Source of the DNA: UBA5336 sp964492485
Lineage (GTDB): Bacteria > Pseudomonadota > Alphaproteobacteria > Caulobacterales > Hyphomonadaceae
Direction of reading: 5' to 3'
Length of the DNA stretch: 64,000 bases
Assembly: GCA_964492485.1 (NCBI GenBank)
Contig: CAZBKM010000004.1
Coordinates: 1 to 64,000, forward strand
Shown here one piece after another: positions 8,200 to 17,531 of this stretch (positions are counted from its first letter, which is position 1; every line of letters starts with the position of its first letter). Position numbers and translations under genes: made by a program. Under the pieces are notes generated by a model, which had not been told where the DNA came from, ran no database searches, and saw only the letters and a list, made by a program, of their open reading frames with translations.

Positions 8200-8339
8200 C
8201 TCGCCCTGCCCGTTCCAGGGGCCGGCCAACCCGATCCCTGATCTGAGAATCGGGTGATTTGCCCTTCCCTACAAGAGTCAAGACTTGCCGATTTCCCCCG
8301 TGCCGTTTTCGACCGGGTCGCAGGCGCTGGAGCCCCTCC

Positions 8340-9701
8340 TCACGCACCGTAACGGGCCTGCAGCATCGCCCAGGTGGCTCGCAGCCCACAGGCAGCGGCG
8401 CCGGCCGGCCGGCCATAGCGCGCGGTCCGCCAGGCCCAGATATCGAAGTGGATCCAGTCGGTTGTGTCGACGAACTGCTTGAGAAACACCGCAGCCGTGA
8501 TGGAGCCCGCCATTCGGCCACCGGCGTTGGCGATATCGGCCACCCCGCTCTTCAGCATCCGCCGGTAGGCCATCCACAATGGCAGCCGCCAGACCGGATC
8601 GCCACTCTCACGGGCGGCAGCCTCGAGCGCGGCGGCCAGCTCGTCACGGTCTGTATAAAAGGGCGCCAGATCCGGACCGAGCGCCACGCGCGCCGCACCG
8701 GTCAAGGTCGCGAAATCGACGATCAGGTCCGGCTCGTCCTCGCAGACCCGCGTCAGCGCGTCCGCCAGGATGAGCCGGCCTTCCGCGTCGGTATTGTCGA
8801 TCTCCACGCTCAAACCCTTGCGGCTGCGCAGAATGTCGCCGGGCCGGAAGCTCGCTTCGGAGATCGCGTTCTCGACTGCCGGTACCGAAAGGGTGAGATA
8901 AACCGGCAGGCCTGCGCCCATCACCAGATCCGCCAGCGCGATGGCATGTGCGGCTCCGCCCATATCCTTCTTCATGTCGCGCATGCCATCACCGGGCTTG
9001 AGGTTCAGGCCCCCGCTGTCGAACGCGACACCCTTGCCGACCAATGCCAGGTGCGGCTTCGACGGATCGCCCCATGCCAGGCGCATCAGGCGCGGCGCCT
9101 GCGCGGCGGCGCGGCCCACGGCATGGATCATCGGATAGTTTTCGTCCAGCAGGGCGTCACCCATGATGATGTCGACGCGCGCGCCATGGGTCTCCGCCAG
9201 GGCTGAGACGGCCGCCTGAAGTCCGGCCGGCCCCATGTCCTCCGCCGGCGTGTTGATCAGGTCGCGCAGAAGGCGCTCGGCGTCGGCCAGGCGCTCGACC
9301 GCCGTCGGATCGAGACCTTCGGGCACAACCAGGCGGGGCACCTCGGCCGGGTCCGACAGATAGGTGTTGAAACGATACGCGCCGTCCGCCCAAGCGGCAG
9401 CAAACTGTGCGGGCGTCAGCGGTGCCGGATCCCCTGCCAGCCGGTAGCTGCCCGCCGGCAGGGTGGCGGCCAGGCTGGCCGGCGCCAGCGCGTCAACGCC
9501 CTCTCCCAGGCCGAACAGGACATGAGCGAGACGGCCCTCGGCATCGGGCATCAGGACCGTCTGGCCGGCTGCCCCGGTAAACCGCTGGGTCCTGGCGAAC
9601 GTGACCACGGGATCTGGCAGGCTGGGCGTCTCCCAACCGCTCGGTGTGAATGTGTGAATGGGTGTGGCCGTCTCGTCGGCACGGACAAAAGGTCGGGTCA
9701 T
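8340..9701 (-). CDS. M17 leucyl aminopeptidase family protein
   Basis: A 453-residue cytosolic metallo-aminopeptidase. The ATG at 9699-9701 (MTRPFVRADET) is the likely start; the open frame continues upstream through the divergent TPR gene but that part is not coding. The catalytic domain shows GKGVAFDSGGLNLKP (Lys223, Asp228), the NTDAEGRL signature at 303-310 that binds two metals, and FATLTGAARVALG. It removes N-terminal residues from peptides. The neighbours downstream are MarR and NlpC/P60; upstream, 111 bp separate it from a divergent TPR lipoprotein gene. Confidence 0.93.
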   Translation of the reverse strand: MTRPFVRADETATPIHTFTPSGWETPSLPDPVVTFARTQRFTGAAGQTVLMPDAEGRLAHVLFGLGEGVDALAPASLAATLPAGSYRLAGDPAPLTPAQFAAAWADGAYRFNTYLSDPAEVPRLVVPEGLDPTAVERLADAERLLRDLINTPAEDMGPAGLQAAVSALAETHGARVDIIMGDALLDENYPMIHAVGRAAAQAPRLMRLAWGDPSKPHLALVGKGVAFDSGGLNLKPGDGMRDMKKDMGGAAHAIALADLVMGAGLPVYLTLSVPAVENAISEASFRPGDILRSRKGLSVEIDNTDAEGRLILADALTRVCEDEPDLIVDFATLTGAARVALGPDLAPFYTDRDELAAALEAAARESGDPVWRLPLWMAYRRMLKSGVADIANAGGRMAGSITAAVFLKQFVDTTDWIHFDIWAWRTARYGRPAGAAACGLRATWAMLQARYGA

Positions 9702-9812
9702 GGTGTGTCGCTGTGGCTCCTTCGGGGCATTAAGATCGGCACCGGTCACGTTAACCCTACGTTGACCGCAGCCGGACAGAATGGTCCCCAAGAGATCGTG
9801 AGGAGTCCCCCG

Positions 9813-10628
9813 ATGTCCAGTGCCTGGCGGAGACCGGCCCACCCCGCCCCTGCCGCGCTGCTTGCCCTGTTTCTGGTGGCAGGTGCCTGCGCCGCGAGCC
9901 CGGCCGGCGATGGCGCGGCAGAGCAGGCGGAAGCCGATACAGCGGGTTCCGACACCGGGCCGGCGCTGAGCCAGGCCGAATTGCGCGACGCCGCCGACCG
10001 GGCGCCGCCTCTGGAACGGGCGAATTTCTGGGCGGGCGAACACGCCAAGAACCCGGAGGACCTCGACACGGCACTTCACTTCATCGCGGCGCTGCGCGGG
10101 ATCGGCAGTCATGAGCGCGCAGCGGAGGTTGCCTCCCAGGCAGCCGTCATCCATCTGGAAAGCGACGCGCTCTACGTCGCACTCGGCCGGGCGCTCGCCG
10201 CACAGGGGCAGCACCAAACGGCACGCAAGGCGTTCGAGCAGGCGAGCCGACTGAATCCGCAGAATGCCGACGCGTTTGCCGCGAAAGGGTTGAGCCTCGA
10301 CCGGCTGGGCGAACATGATGCGGCCCAGGCCGCCTACCGCCAGGCCTTGCAACTGCAGCCGGACCGGGCGAGCACGCGATCGAACCTTGGCCTGTCGCTG
10401 GCCCTGACCGGGGAGCTGGAGGCCGCTGAGCACGAGCTTCGCAAGGCCATCGCCTTGCCCGACGCGAACACCCGCGTGCGCCAGAACCTTGCGCTCGTCC
10501 TGGGTCTGAAGGGCGACTATGACGGTATGCGCGAAGTGTCCGCCGACGCTCCTCAGTCGATTGTCGAACAGAACGCCAAACTCCTGAAGGCGCTCCGCGG
10601 CAAGGTCGACCCCGCTTCCCTCCAATAG
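9813..10628 (+). CDS. TPR-repeat lipoprotein (TadD-like)
   Basis: A 271-residue exported protein starting at ATG 9813 with GAGGAG 8 bases upstream; the open frame extends leftwards but overlaps the aminopeptidase start. The signal peptide ends in LVAGAC, a loose lipobox placing the lipidated Cys near residue 27. Then come about three to four tetratricopeptide repeats (LESDALYVALGRALAAQGQH, NADAFAAKGLSLDRLGEHDA, ASTRSNLGLSLALTGELEAA). Lipoproteins like this (TadD) help assemble the secretin of Flp/Tad pili, and a full Tad locus begins 1.2 kb away, so that role is a reasonable inference. A general assembly factor is the alternative. Confidence 0.75.
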   Translation: MSSAWRRPAHPAPAALLALFLVAGACAASPAGDGAAEQAEADTAGSDTGPALSQAELRDAADRAPPLERANFWAGEHAKNPEDLDTALHFIAALRGIGSHERAAEVASQAAVIHLESDALYVALGRALAAQGQHQTARKAFEQASRLNPQNADAFAAKGLSLDRLGEHDAAQAAYRQALQLQPDRASTRSNLGLSLALTGELEAAEHELRKAIALPDANTRVRQNLALVLGLKGDYDGMREVSADAPQSIVEQNAKLLKALRGKVDPASLQ

Positions 10629-10713
10629 GGCCGCAACCACACGTCTGGCGTGCGGGTCTTGCGCGCCTTCCAGGCAGCCGGCGTCCGTGAAGAGGCGCTA
10701 ACATCCTGTTTCG

Positions 10714-10759
10714 GCGAATTTTCCTGACGCGAACCGGTGCCGACTTCACTTCAAGATAC
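10714..10759 (+). repeat. AACCGGTG-type intergenic palindrome, copy 1 (degenerate)
   Basis: Contains GAATTTTCCTGACGCGAACC followed by GGTGCCGACTTCACTTCAAGA. It matches the elements at 46734-46780 and 51702-51749 in order and spacing, but the outer arms have decayed. It resembles the AACCGG-centred intergenic palindromes common in alphaproteobacterial genomes. Confidence 0.6.
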
Positions 10760-10828
10760 CCTGGCGGGCGGTTGTACCCCGTTTCGCCACTCTGGCCTAT
10801 CCTGCCTCCGGACGCTGGGGAGACGACC

Positions 10829-11671
10829 ATGATGCGACGGATCTGGACACCGTTTTTGCTGGCCGCAGGCCTGGCCGCGCCGCTTATCGGGACAGGCTGC
10901 GTGACCCAGCCGGACGCGCCGGCAAGGGCTCCCATACCCGAGCCGGCCCCCGATGGAGATCCCGCGGACACCACATTGCCGCCGCCGGACGAGCCACTCC
11001 CGGAACGCCCCACAAGCCCCTCGGAGCCGCCGGCCACATCAGTCGATCCATTGGCGGGCGTCGCGTATCAGGAAACGCTGAGCCTCTGCCCCCGTATGGG
11101 GATTTCCAACGCGCCGGCGAGCGGGGCCGACCAGACCGTGGTCGACTTCGCGCCGTTTGCACAGGTGACGGCGCGCATCAGACTGGCGCGCGTACCGACG
11201 ACCGGCGTCTGCCTCAGCTCCGGTTTCGGCCCTCGCGGCAGCCGCCTCCACAAGGGCATAGACCTCTACAGCAAGGACCGCCCCATGGTGTATGCTGCCG
11301 GTGCAGGAACGGTTCGCGAGGCCGCCTATCGCGACGATTATGGCAATCAGGTCGTGATCGAGCATGGCGAAGGCGTCTATACGCGCTATGCCCATCTCGC
11401 CCGACTGGAAGGGGCCTTGCGTCCCGGCCTGACGGTGGAGTTGGGGACCCCGCTCGGCCCGATGGGCAACACGGCCGCCTACCGTATACCGGTCCACCTG
11501 CACTTCGAGATCCTGACCGGAGAGTATGACACGCCCAAGCGCAGTTTCGGGCTCGTGGCGCTCGACCCCTTCGACCTGCCCCATGCCAGCGATCCTGGCG
11601 TGACCCTGGCGGCTCTGGAGCGGCCCCGGACCGGGGGATCCAGCTCTGGCGGACAGGATCGTCGGTCCTGA
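10829..11671 (+). CDS. M23-family peptidase lipoprotein (LytM domain)
   Basis: About 280 residues. Start at ATG 10829 (a second ATG follows directly), with GGGGAG 8 bases upstream. The signal peptide ends in LIGTGC, giving lipidated Cys24. A Pro/Glu-rich linker (25-75) leads to the LytM domain: HKGID at 141-145 (His141, Asp145 zinc ligands) and HLH at 223-225. Both zinc-binding motifs are intact, so it is probably an active peptidoglycan endopeptidase in the periplasm; degenerate relatives instead activate amidases. It ends 149 bp before tadC, convergent, with hairpins between. Confidence 0.9.
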   Translation: MMRRIWTPFLLAAGLAAPLIGTGCVTQPDAPARAPIPEPAPDGDPADTTLPPPDEPLPERPTSPSEPPATSVDPLAGVAYQETLSLCPRMGISNAPASGADQTVVDFAPFAQVTARIRLARVPTTGVCLSSGFGPRGSRLHKGIDLYSKDRPMVYAAGAGTVREAAYRDDYGNQVVIEHGEGVYTRYAHLARLEGALRPGLTVELGTPLGPMGNTAAYRIPVHLHFEILTGEYDTPKRSFGLVALDPFDLPHASDPGVTLAALERPRTGGSSSGGQDRRS

Positions 11672-11680
11672 GCGCACGCG

Positions 11681-11715
11681 CTTCGCCAGACGCTTCCGTG
11701 GAGCCGCTGGCGAAG
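11681..11715. terminator. Hairpin between the convergent M23 and tadC genes
   Basis: Perfect 9-bp arms CTTCGCCAG (11681-11689) and CTGGCGAAG (11707-11715) with a 17-base loop. There is no T-run on either strand, so if it stops transcription it does so as part of a bidirectional or Rho-assisted end together with the adjoining long repeat. Confidence 0.4.
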
Positions 11716-11731
11716 GCAACCGGCGCGAGCG

Positions 11732-11822
11732 CAGGCAAACCGACTCGGTTGCGAACGGATACGCGCGCAAGACCGATGATGTAAAGCGACGCTCTGGAGT
11801 GGAACAAAAGACCGGCACTTCA
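11732..11822 (-). repeat. Long dispersed two-hairpin repeat, copy 3
   Basis: Reverse orientation. Read on the minus strand it begins TGAAGTGCCGGTCTTTTGTT and continues through TTTACATCATC and CGTATCCGTTCGCAACCGAG; its far end is diverged. The first three bases are the TGA stop of tadC, so here the opposite end of the element provides the stop. Confidence 0.8.
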
Positions 11823-12854
11823 GCCGAGCGGCGTGTCGCCCGGCGCCTCGTTACGGGAGACCTGGGTCTCCTCGTTTTCGGTCAGCTTGATGTAGGCCGG
11901 GCCGAGCACCACGAGGAACAGCACCGGCAGGAAGAACAGGATCATCGGAACCGTGAGCTTCGCCGGAAGCGACGCCGCCTTCTTTTCGGCTTCGGACATG
12001 CGCAGATCGCGGTTCTCCCTCGCCATCACGCGCAATGCATCGCCCAGCGGCGTGCCATAGCGTTCCGCCTGGTTGAGCGCCATGCACACGGACTTCACGC
12101 CCTCATGGCTGACGCGCTTGGAGAGATTCTCATAGGCCATCCGGCGTTCGGGCAGATAGGAAAGCTCAGCGGTGGTCAGGGTCAGTTCCTCGGCCAGCTC
12201 CGGCGAGGCCGTGCCCACCTCGGCCCCGACCTTGGCAAACGCCATCTCGATCGACATGCCGGACTCCACGCAGATAAGCATCATATCCAGCGCGTCGGGA
12301 AAGGCGCGCATGATCGACTGCTGGCGTTTCTGGGCCAGGTTCTGGATGTAGAGGTTGGGTGCATAGAAACCCGCTGCCGCCCCGAACAGGATCGACCCGT
12401 ATTTCATGACCGGCTGCAAGCCGTGGTCGTTCACCAGGAAGATGTAGACGAACGCTCCCATGGCGCCGGCAAAGGGCAGGCAGAAGCGGAAGAAATAGAA
12501 CGCCGCCAGAGGTTTCGGGCCGCGCAGGCCGGCCTGGGCGAGCTTCGCCTCGATCGTGGGATCTTCCAGCGCCTTGGCCAGATTCAGGCGCTTCGTGACA
12601 TCGCTCATCAATCCGGTATTGTCCCGCCGCAGTCGGCGATGAGCGGCTTCGTCCAGGCGCGCACGGCTCTGCTTTCGGAGCTGCTCGCGCCGCTGGGTCA
12701 CCGCCTTCAGCCGCGTCTCGAGCTTGTCGCCCTTGAGCGCGGGCAGCGCCACTGTGATCACCGTCGCAAACGCCGCCAGCGCAGCCAGCAGGCTGGCCAG
12801 CGCGCCGGGCCGGAGCAGCCCGCTGAGGTCGTTGGTGAGTGCGGCGAAATCCAT
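11820..12854 (-). CDS. tadC: Tad pilus inner-membrane platform protein TadC
   Basis: A 344-residue GspF-type membrane protein, one of the two platform subunits over the CpaF ATPase. Hydrophobic segments are at about 18-37, 120-150 and 305-325; the T2SSF domain spans about 185-315 with AFPDALDMMLICVESGMSIEMA and RYGTPLGDALRVMARENRDLR. The start is ATG at 12852-12854, 10 bases after tadB. It is the last gene of the minus-strand pilus operon and its stop lies in long repeat copy 3. Confidence 0.92.
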   Translation of the reverse strand: MDFAALTNDLSGLLRPGALASLLAALAAFATVITVALPALKGDKLETRLKAVTQRREQLRKQSRARLDEAAHRRLRRDNTGLMSDVTKRLNLAKALEDPTIEAKLAQAGLRGPKPLAAFYFFRFCLPFAGAMGAFVYIFLVNDHGLQPVMKYGSILFGAAAGFYAPNLYIQNLAQKRQQSIMRAFPDALDMMLICVESGMSIEMAFAKVGAEVGTASPELAEELTLTTAELSYLPERRMAYENLSKRVSHEGVKSVCMALNQAERYGTPLGDALRVMARENRDLRMSEAEKKAASLPAKLTVPMILFFLPVLFLVVLGPAYIKLTENEETQVSRNEAPGDTPLG

Positions 12855-12864
12855 GGGCGGCGCC

Positions 12865-13902
12865 TCAAATGTCGAAACTGATCATGCGGCGCATCACCAT
12901 GACGCCAACGAACATCAAGAGCGCGCCCAGCGCCAGGATCAGGTGGCCCGTCGGGTCGGTGAAGAGCAGCATGATGTAGTCTGGGGTCGTGAAGTACACC
13001 ATCAGCGTCACCGCGAAGGGAAGTGCGGCGATGATTCCCGCCGACGCCTTCGCCTCCGACGACATCGCCTTGATTTTCTCGCGCATCATGCGCCGCGCCC
13101 GGATCACCGAGGACAGGTTGCCGAGCGCCTCCGACAGGTTGCCACCGGATTTGGACTGGATGTTCAGCACCGTGATGAAGAAGTTCACCTCCGGGATGGC
13201 CACGCGCTTGTAGAATTTCCGCAGCGCCTGCTCCAGCGTATTGCCCATCTTGAGATTGGACGACAGGTCCCGGAATTCCCGGCCCAGCGGCTCGGCGCTT
13301 TCCCGACCTATGATCTGCAGGCACTCGTTCAGCGGCAGACCAGATTTGACGCCGCGAACGATGATGTCGATGGCATCGGCGAACTGGCCCGTAAGCTTCT
13401 TGTGCCGCGCCTTGATCATCATTCCGAGAAGCCACCGCGGCAGTCCGATGCCTCCGGCAAGACCTGCCGCCGTGACGACGAGGGGGCGCGAGCGGTAATC
13501 GACATCGTTCCAGGTGAACCCGTCAGCGCCCGACATGTAGGCCAGGATCGCCAGGGCCAGACCCATGAGGAGCGAGGCGATCCAGAAGGCGATGGCCGGC
13601 GCTTCTATGCCCGCCTGCTGCATCCGGCTCTTGATGTCCTGCGGCAGGATGGCCGGCCCCTTGCGCGGCCGGTTCTCGTTTCGCAGGGTCTTGAGCATCT
13701 GCTGGGTCTGGCGCCTGCGGGCCTTGACCTCGTCCTGGCCCTCGGACTTCTGCCCCGCCCCGCGCTGGCGTTGCTGGTACTGGCGGGCCCGCTTCGCAGC
13801 CGTCTCGCTGCCGGACCCCCCCGCGAGGGCAAGCCCCGCGCCCGCCACCGCCACGAAGGCCAGGCCCGCCACGGCATAGAGGATGAGTTCCCGTGACTCC
13901 AC
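12865..13902 (-). CDS. tadB: Tad pilus inner-membrane platform protein TadB
   Basis: 345 residues, GspF type. An N-terminal membrane segment (7-28) is followed by a very basic Gln/Arg-rich cytoplasmic stretch (35-80), then two membrane helices (105-150), the T2SSF domain (about 175-300; FADAIDIIVRGVKSGLPLNECLQ) and two C-terminal helices. The start is GTG at 13900-13902 and shares one base with the cpaF stop (TAGTG). With TadC it forms the membrane platform that extrudes Flp pilin. Confidence 0.92.
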   Translation of the reverse strand: MESRELILYAVAGLAFVAVAGAGLALAGGSGSETAAKRARQYQQRQRGAGQKSEGQDEVKARRRQTQQMLKTLRNENRPRKGPAILPQDIKSRMQQAGIEAPAIAFWIASLLMGLALAILAYMSGADGFTWNDVDYRSRPLVVTAAGLAGGIGLPRWLLGMMIKARHKKLTGQFADAIDIIVRGVKSGLPLNECLQIIGRESAEPLGREFRDLSSNLKMGNTLEQALRKFYKRVAIPEVNFFITVLNIQSKSGGNLSEALGNLSSVIRARRMMREKIKAMSSEAKASAGIIAALPFAVTLMVYFTTPDYIMLLFTDPTGHLILALGALLMFVGVMVMRRMISFDI

Positions 13903-15410
13903 TAGCGCGCCTCCAGCTCGTCCAGCGCCTCGGCCAGTTCCCGCTCCATGTTGTAATAGGACGCGCGCTCCCAGAATCGGGGACGCCCCACACCGGTGCC
14001 GCGATGGCGTCCCTTGATCCGGCCGTTCTCGTCCTCGCCTTCGATCTCGAATTTCAGTATGTCCTGCAGGACGATCATCTCGCCCTCCAGGCCCATGACC
14101 TCGGTGACGCAGACGATCTTCCGCGACCCGTCGCGCAGGCGCGACGCCTGGATTACCACGTCGATCGAACCGACGATCATTTCGCGGATGGTCTTGGGCG
14201 GCAGGCCGATCCCACCCATGGTGATCATGGATTCCAGACGGCTCAACGCCTCTCGCGGCGAGTTGGCGTGCAGCGTACCCATGGACCCGTCATGGCCTGT
14301 GTTCATGGCCTGCAGGAGATCGAAGGCCTCGGGACCCCGCACCTCGCCCACGATGATCCGCTCAGGCCGCATACGCAGGCAGTTCTTGACCAGGTCACGC
14401 ATCGTCACCTCGCCGGACCCCTCGATGTTCGGCGGTCGGGTCTCGAGACGGACCACGTGCGGCTGCTGGAGCTGCAGTTCGGCAGAGTCCTCGCAGGTGA
14501 TGACCCGTTCGCTGGTGTCGATGAAGCCCGTGAGCGAATTCAGAAGGGTCGTCTTGCCGGACCCGGTTCCACCGGAGATCAGGACATTGCAGCGGCAGTG
14601 GCCGATGATCCGGAGCACCTCGGCACCGGCAGGCGAGATCGAGCCGAAATTCACCAGATCCTGGAGCTTCAGCTTGTCCTTCTTGAACTTACGTATCGTG
14701 AGCGATGGCCCGTCGATCGACAGCGGCGGCGCGATCACGTTCACGCGGCTGCCATCGAGGAGGCGCGCGTCACAGATCGGCGAACTCTCGTCCACCCGGC
14801 GGCCGACCTGGCTGACGATCCGCTGACAGATGTTCATCAGCTGGCTGTTGTCGCGGAACCGGACATTCGTTCGCTGGATCTTGCCGTTGACCTCGATGTA
14901 GCAGGTGTCGGCGCCATTCACCATGATGTCGGCAATGTCGTCACGTGCCAGCAAGGGCTCCAGCGGCCCATAGCCCAGGACGTCGTTACAAATGTCGTCA
15001 AGCAGCTGTTCCTGCTCGGAAATCGACATGACGACATTCTTGATCGAGATGATTTCCACGACGATGTCGCGGATCTCGTCGCGCGCGCTTTCCGGATCGA
15101 GCTGAGCGAGCTGTGCCAGATCGATCGTGTCGATCAGCGCGTTGAAGACGGTCGTCTTGGTCTGGTGATAGTGCTGCGAGCGGGTGTCGTTCTGCGGCGC
15201 GAGGTCAAAGGACGGCTCCGGCGCGGCTGCAGGTGCAGGTGCCCGCAAGGCCGGCTTGGACCGGACCGCCGCCCCGGAAGCCGGCGCGGGCGCGGGCTTG
15301 GCTGCCGGCTTGGGCCTGGGTGCCGCCTGAGCGCGGGCCTGTGGCGCCGGACGCGGCGGCGCAGCGGTCTCCCCATCGGCTCGCTTCTTTCCAAACCCCA
15401 TGTCGCTCAC
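13902..15410 (-). CDS. cpaF: Tad pilus assembly ATPase CpaF/TadA
   Basis: A 502-residue hexameric secretion ATPase of the VirB11/GspE superfamily that powers Flp pilus extension. The first ~65 residues are Ala/Pro/Lys-rich and disordered. The N-terminal domain contains YGPLEPLLARDDIADIMVNG; Walker A is GGTGSGKT at 280-287, with CEDSAELQ (Asp box), IIVGEVRGPEAFDLLQAMNT (Walker B) and GSMGTLHANS (His box) after it. The start is GTG 15410 or the ATG three codons on (15399-15401); neither has a clear ribosome site. It lies 14 bases after cpaE and one base into tadB. Confidence 0.95.
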   Translation of the reverse strand: MSDMGFGKKRADGETAAPPRPAPQARAQAAPRPKPAAKPAPAPASGAAVRSKPALRAPAPAAAPEPSFDLAPQNDTRSQHYHQTKTTVFNALIDTIDLAQLAQLDPESARDEIRDIVVEIISIKNVVMSISEQEQLLDDICNDVLGYGPLEPLLARDDIADIMVNGADTCYIEVNGKIQRTNVRFRDNSQLMNICQRIVSQVGRRVDESSPICDARLLDGSRVNVIAPPLSIDGPSLTIRKFKKDKLKLQDLVNFGSISPAGAEVLRIIGHCRCNVLISGGTGSGKTTLLNSLTGFIDTSERVITCEDSAELQLQQPHVVRLETRPPNIEGSGEVTMRDLVKNCLRMRPERIIVGEVRGPEAFDLLQAMNTGHDGSMGTLHANSPREALSRLESMITMGGIGLPPKTIREMIVGSIDVVIQASRLRDGSRKIVCVTEVMGLEGEMIVLQDILKFEIEGEDENGRIKGRHRGTGVGRPRFWERASYYNMERELAEALDELEAR

Positions 15411-15424
15411 TCACTCTCTGACGA

Positions 15425-16783
15425 CTATTTCCGCAGCAGCTTCTGCAGAAGCGACTTCGAACGCGGCTCCGCAAACTGCCCCGTCAGAACGGAGGCCAGA
15501 CGGTCGAGCGCCTGCGACGCCTTGGCGGACGGGTCGGCTTCCGACAACATCTGCCCATTGTTCGACGCGATGCCGAAGAGCTGCGGATCGAAGGCGATGA
15601 CCTCTTCCGGCGTCGTGCCCATGGCGGCGGCGAAATCGTTTACCGGGATCTCCGGACGCTTGGGCACTCCGGCCATGTTGAGGATCACCCGCGGCGGCGC
15701 GTCATTGGCGCGTTCCGCAACCAGCTGATCGAGCAGGTTCTTCCCGTTGCGAAGCGAGGCCAGATCAGGCTGGCAGACGAGCACGATCTCATCGGCCGCC
15801 ACGAGCGTGTCGCGCACCCAGCCACTCCACAGGTGAGGCAGGTCGAGCACCACATAGGGTACGTTGTGGCGCACCGTCTCGATAACATGGGCGTAGGCGC
15901 CAGGATCGACCTCCGGCATGTTGGCCACGGTCGCCGGCGCGGAGAACAGCGACAGCCGCTCGGTCGTCTTCGCGATCAACCGCTCCACCACGGCATCGTC
16001 GGCGCGCTCGGGATCGAGAAGGGCATCGAGAACGGTCGCCTGCGGGTCATGGTTGAAATCGAGCGCGGTGGTCCCGAAGGACAGGTCGAGGTCCACCAGC
16101 GTCGTGTTCAACCCGCAATTCTCCGCCATCGACCAGGCCAGATTGTGGGCAATGGTCGACGACCCGACCCCGCCCTTTGCGCCGATCACGGCAATCGACT
16201 TGCCCAGGAAGGGTTGCGAGGGGTCCGCGAAGAGATCTGAGATCGACCCGTAGAGCTGCAGCGGCTGAACCGGCGGGACGATGTATTCGCTGACGCCGCG
16301 CGCCATGAGTTGCCGATAGAGGCGGATGTCATTCACCGCACCGATGACCATGACCTCCACGCCATCCTCGCAATGCTCCGCCAGCCGGTCGATCTGACCG
16401 ACCAGGTCCGACGCGCTGGCCGTCGACTCGAGGATCAGCAGGTTCGGAGTGGGATGCTCGGCAAGATGGCGGACCGCCGCATCGAGGCCGCCGCGCACGA
16501 TGTCCATCGAGGCTCGCGCCAGGCGTCGGTCCACCGCAAGACCTTGCAGCACGTCATGCACCTCGTCGGTCTCCGGGAAGGCGAGGATGGAAATGGCCGG
16601 GATGAGCCGCGCGCCGCCGGGGTCGCTCGTGAAGTCCCCGGCCACGGTGTCGTTGGCGGGTGCGTCGACAGCCTCGTCCACCGCAGCCATCAGCCCGGGT
16701 GCCGCTCCGTCATCGGCGCCTTCGCCGGCGGCGGTGAGGTCGAATTCCTCGTCGAACCCGGTGTCGCGCAGTGCGTTGTCCAT
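15425..16783 (-). CDS. cpaE: Pilus localisation ParA/MinD-like protein CpaE/TadZ
   Basis: 452 residues. The ATG at 16781-16783 has AGGAG 10 bases upstream; the frame runs further up without support. An acidic N-terminal tail (1-55) leads to a receiver-like domain (about 60-190, degenerate, no clear phosphoacceptor) and then a ParA/MinD ATPase with the deviant Walker A KGGVGSST at 203-210, DLDLSFGTTALDFNH and VVLDLPHLW. TadZ-type proteins mark the cell pole and recruit the pilus machine. Order in the operon is cpaD, cpaE, cpaF. Confidence 0.92.
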   Translation of the reverse strand: MDNALRDTGFDEEFDLTAAGEGADDGAAPGLMAAVDEAVDAPANDTVAGDFTSDPGGARLIPAISILAFPETDEVHDVLQGLAVDRRLARASMDIVRGGLDAAVRHLAEHPTPNLLILESTASASDLVGQIDRLAEHCEDGVEVMVIGAVNDIRLYRQLMARGVSEYIVPPVQPLQLYGSISDLFADPSQPFLGKSIAVIGAKGGVGSSTIAHNLAWSMAENCGLNTTLVDLDLSFGTTALDFNHDPQATVLDALLDPERADDAVVERLIAKTTERLSLFSAPATVANMPEVDPGAYAHVIETVRHNVPYVVLDLPHLWSGWVRDTLVAADEIVLVCQPDLASLRNGKNLLDQLVAERANDAPPRVILNMAGVPKRPEIPVNDFAAAMGTTPEEVIAFDPQLFGIASNNGQMLSEADPSAKASQALDRLASVLTGQFAEPRSKSLLQKLLRK

Positions 16784-16811
16784 CGTTTCAGAACTCCTCT
16801 GCGACCGTCGC

Positions 16812-17531
16812 CTAGTCCCCGACCTCGGAGACGGCGACGTCCTCTTCGCCCGTGGCTGCACCCGTGGGCTGGCCCTGGCGATAGGCTTCCATGATGATCC
16901 CGACCCTGCGGTTGTCGCGCGGCCCCAGGGTACGCTGACCGAGCAGATCGCCCGGATCGGCGATCATGGCGGCCATGTTGTTGCGCACGCTGCAGCCCAG
17001 CCAGGCCTGCTCGTTGTTGCTTGAAATGTCGCCAAGGTCGTAGGCGCCGATCGACTTGCAGTCGGGCGCGACGGCCTCATAGACGTCGAACGCCAGAACC
17101 AGAGGCGCGCGGGTGCCGCGTGCGTCATAGGTCTGCTCGTCCATCTCCTCATAGGCAACGCCCCGGCGCCAGGCGATTTCGCGGGCCTCCTTCAGCATTT
17201 CCACGGCGAGCCCCTCCTCCGGGAAGTTCTCGGGCAGGATCATGACAAGCCGGCCGTGTCCGCGGTCGCGGTAGGCGCTGACGAACCCCTCGATCCGTCG
17301 GCGATCGCCAGCCCTGAGCGTGGCGAACTGCGGATCGACGGTGACTTCCATCATCTCCGTGGCGGCCTCAACCTGGATGGCGTTGCGGTCGAGGACCGTG
17401 CCGTCGAAGGTTGCGGCATCCTGGGGCGGCGGCGTGGACTGACAGCCTGCGGCCAGGATGGCTGGCAGACCCAGGCCCAGTGCGAGGGCAGCAAGGCGGC
17501 GGGAGGACCGGACGGGGATCATGGCTCTCAT
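16812..17531 (-). CDS. cpaD: Pilus assembly lipoprotein CpaD
   Basis: A 239-residue periplasmic lipoprotein of the Flp pilus. The signal peptide ends in ILAAGC, so the mature protein starts at Cys30. The CpaD core has DRRRIEGFVSAYRDRGHGRL and GCSVRNNMAAMIADPGDLLG, the latter a hallmark of the family; the C-terminus is acidic. Its ATG overlaps the cpaC stop (ATGA), although a second ATG three codons on is also possible. It probably stabilises or pilots the CpaC secretin. Confidence 0.9.
   Translation of the reverse strand: MRAMIPVRSSRRLAALALGLGLPAILAAGCQSTPPPQDAATFDGTVLDRNAIQVEAATEMMEVTVDPQFATLRAGDRRRIEGFVSAYRDRGHGRLVMILPENFPEEGLAVEMLKEAREIAWRRGVAYEEMDEQTYDARGTRAPLVLAFDVYEAVAPDCKSIGAYDLGDISSNNEQAWLGCSVRNNMAAMIADPGDLLGQRTLGPRDNRRVGIIMEAYRQGQPTGAATGEEDVAVSEVGD

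Noticed and set aside
9702..10640. A 313-codon N-terminal extension of the M17 aminopeptidase
   Set aside because: It runs antisense to the TPR lipoprotein gene, is Arg/Gly-rich, and the aminopeptidase family starts at the ATG at 9699-9701.
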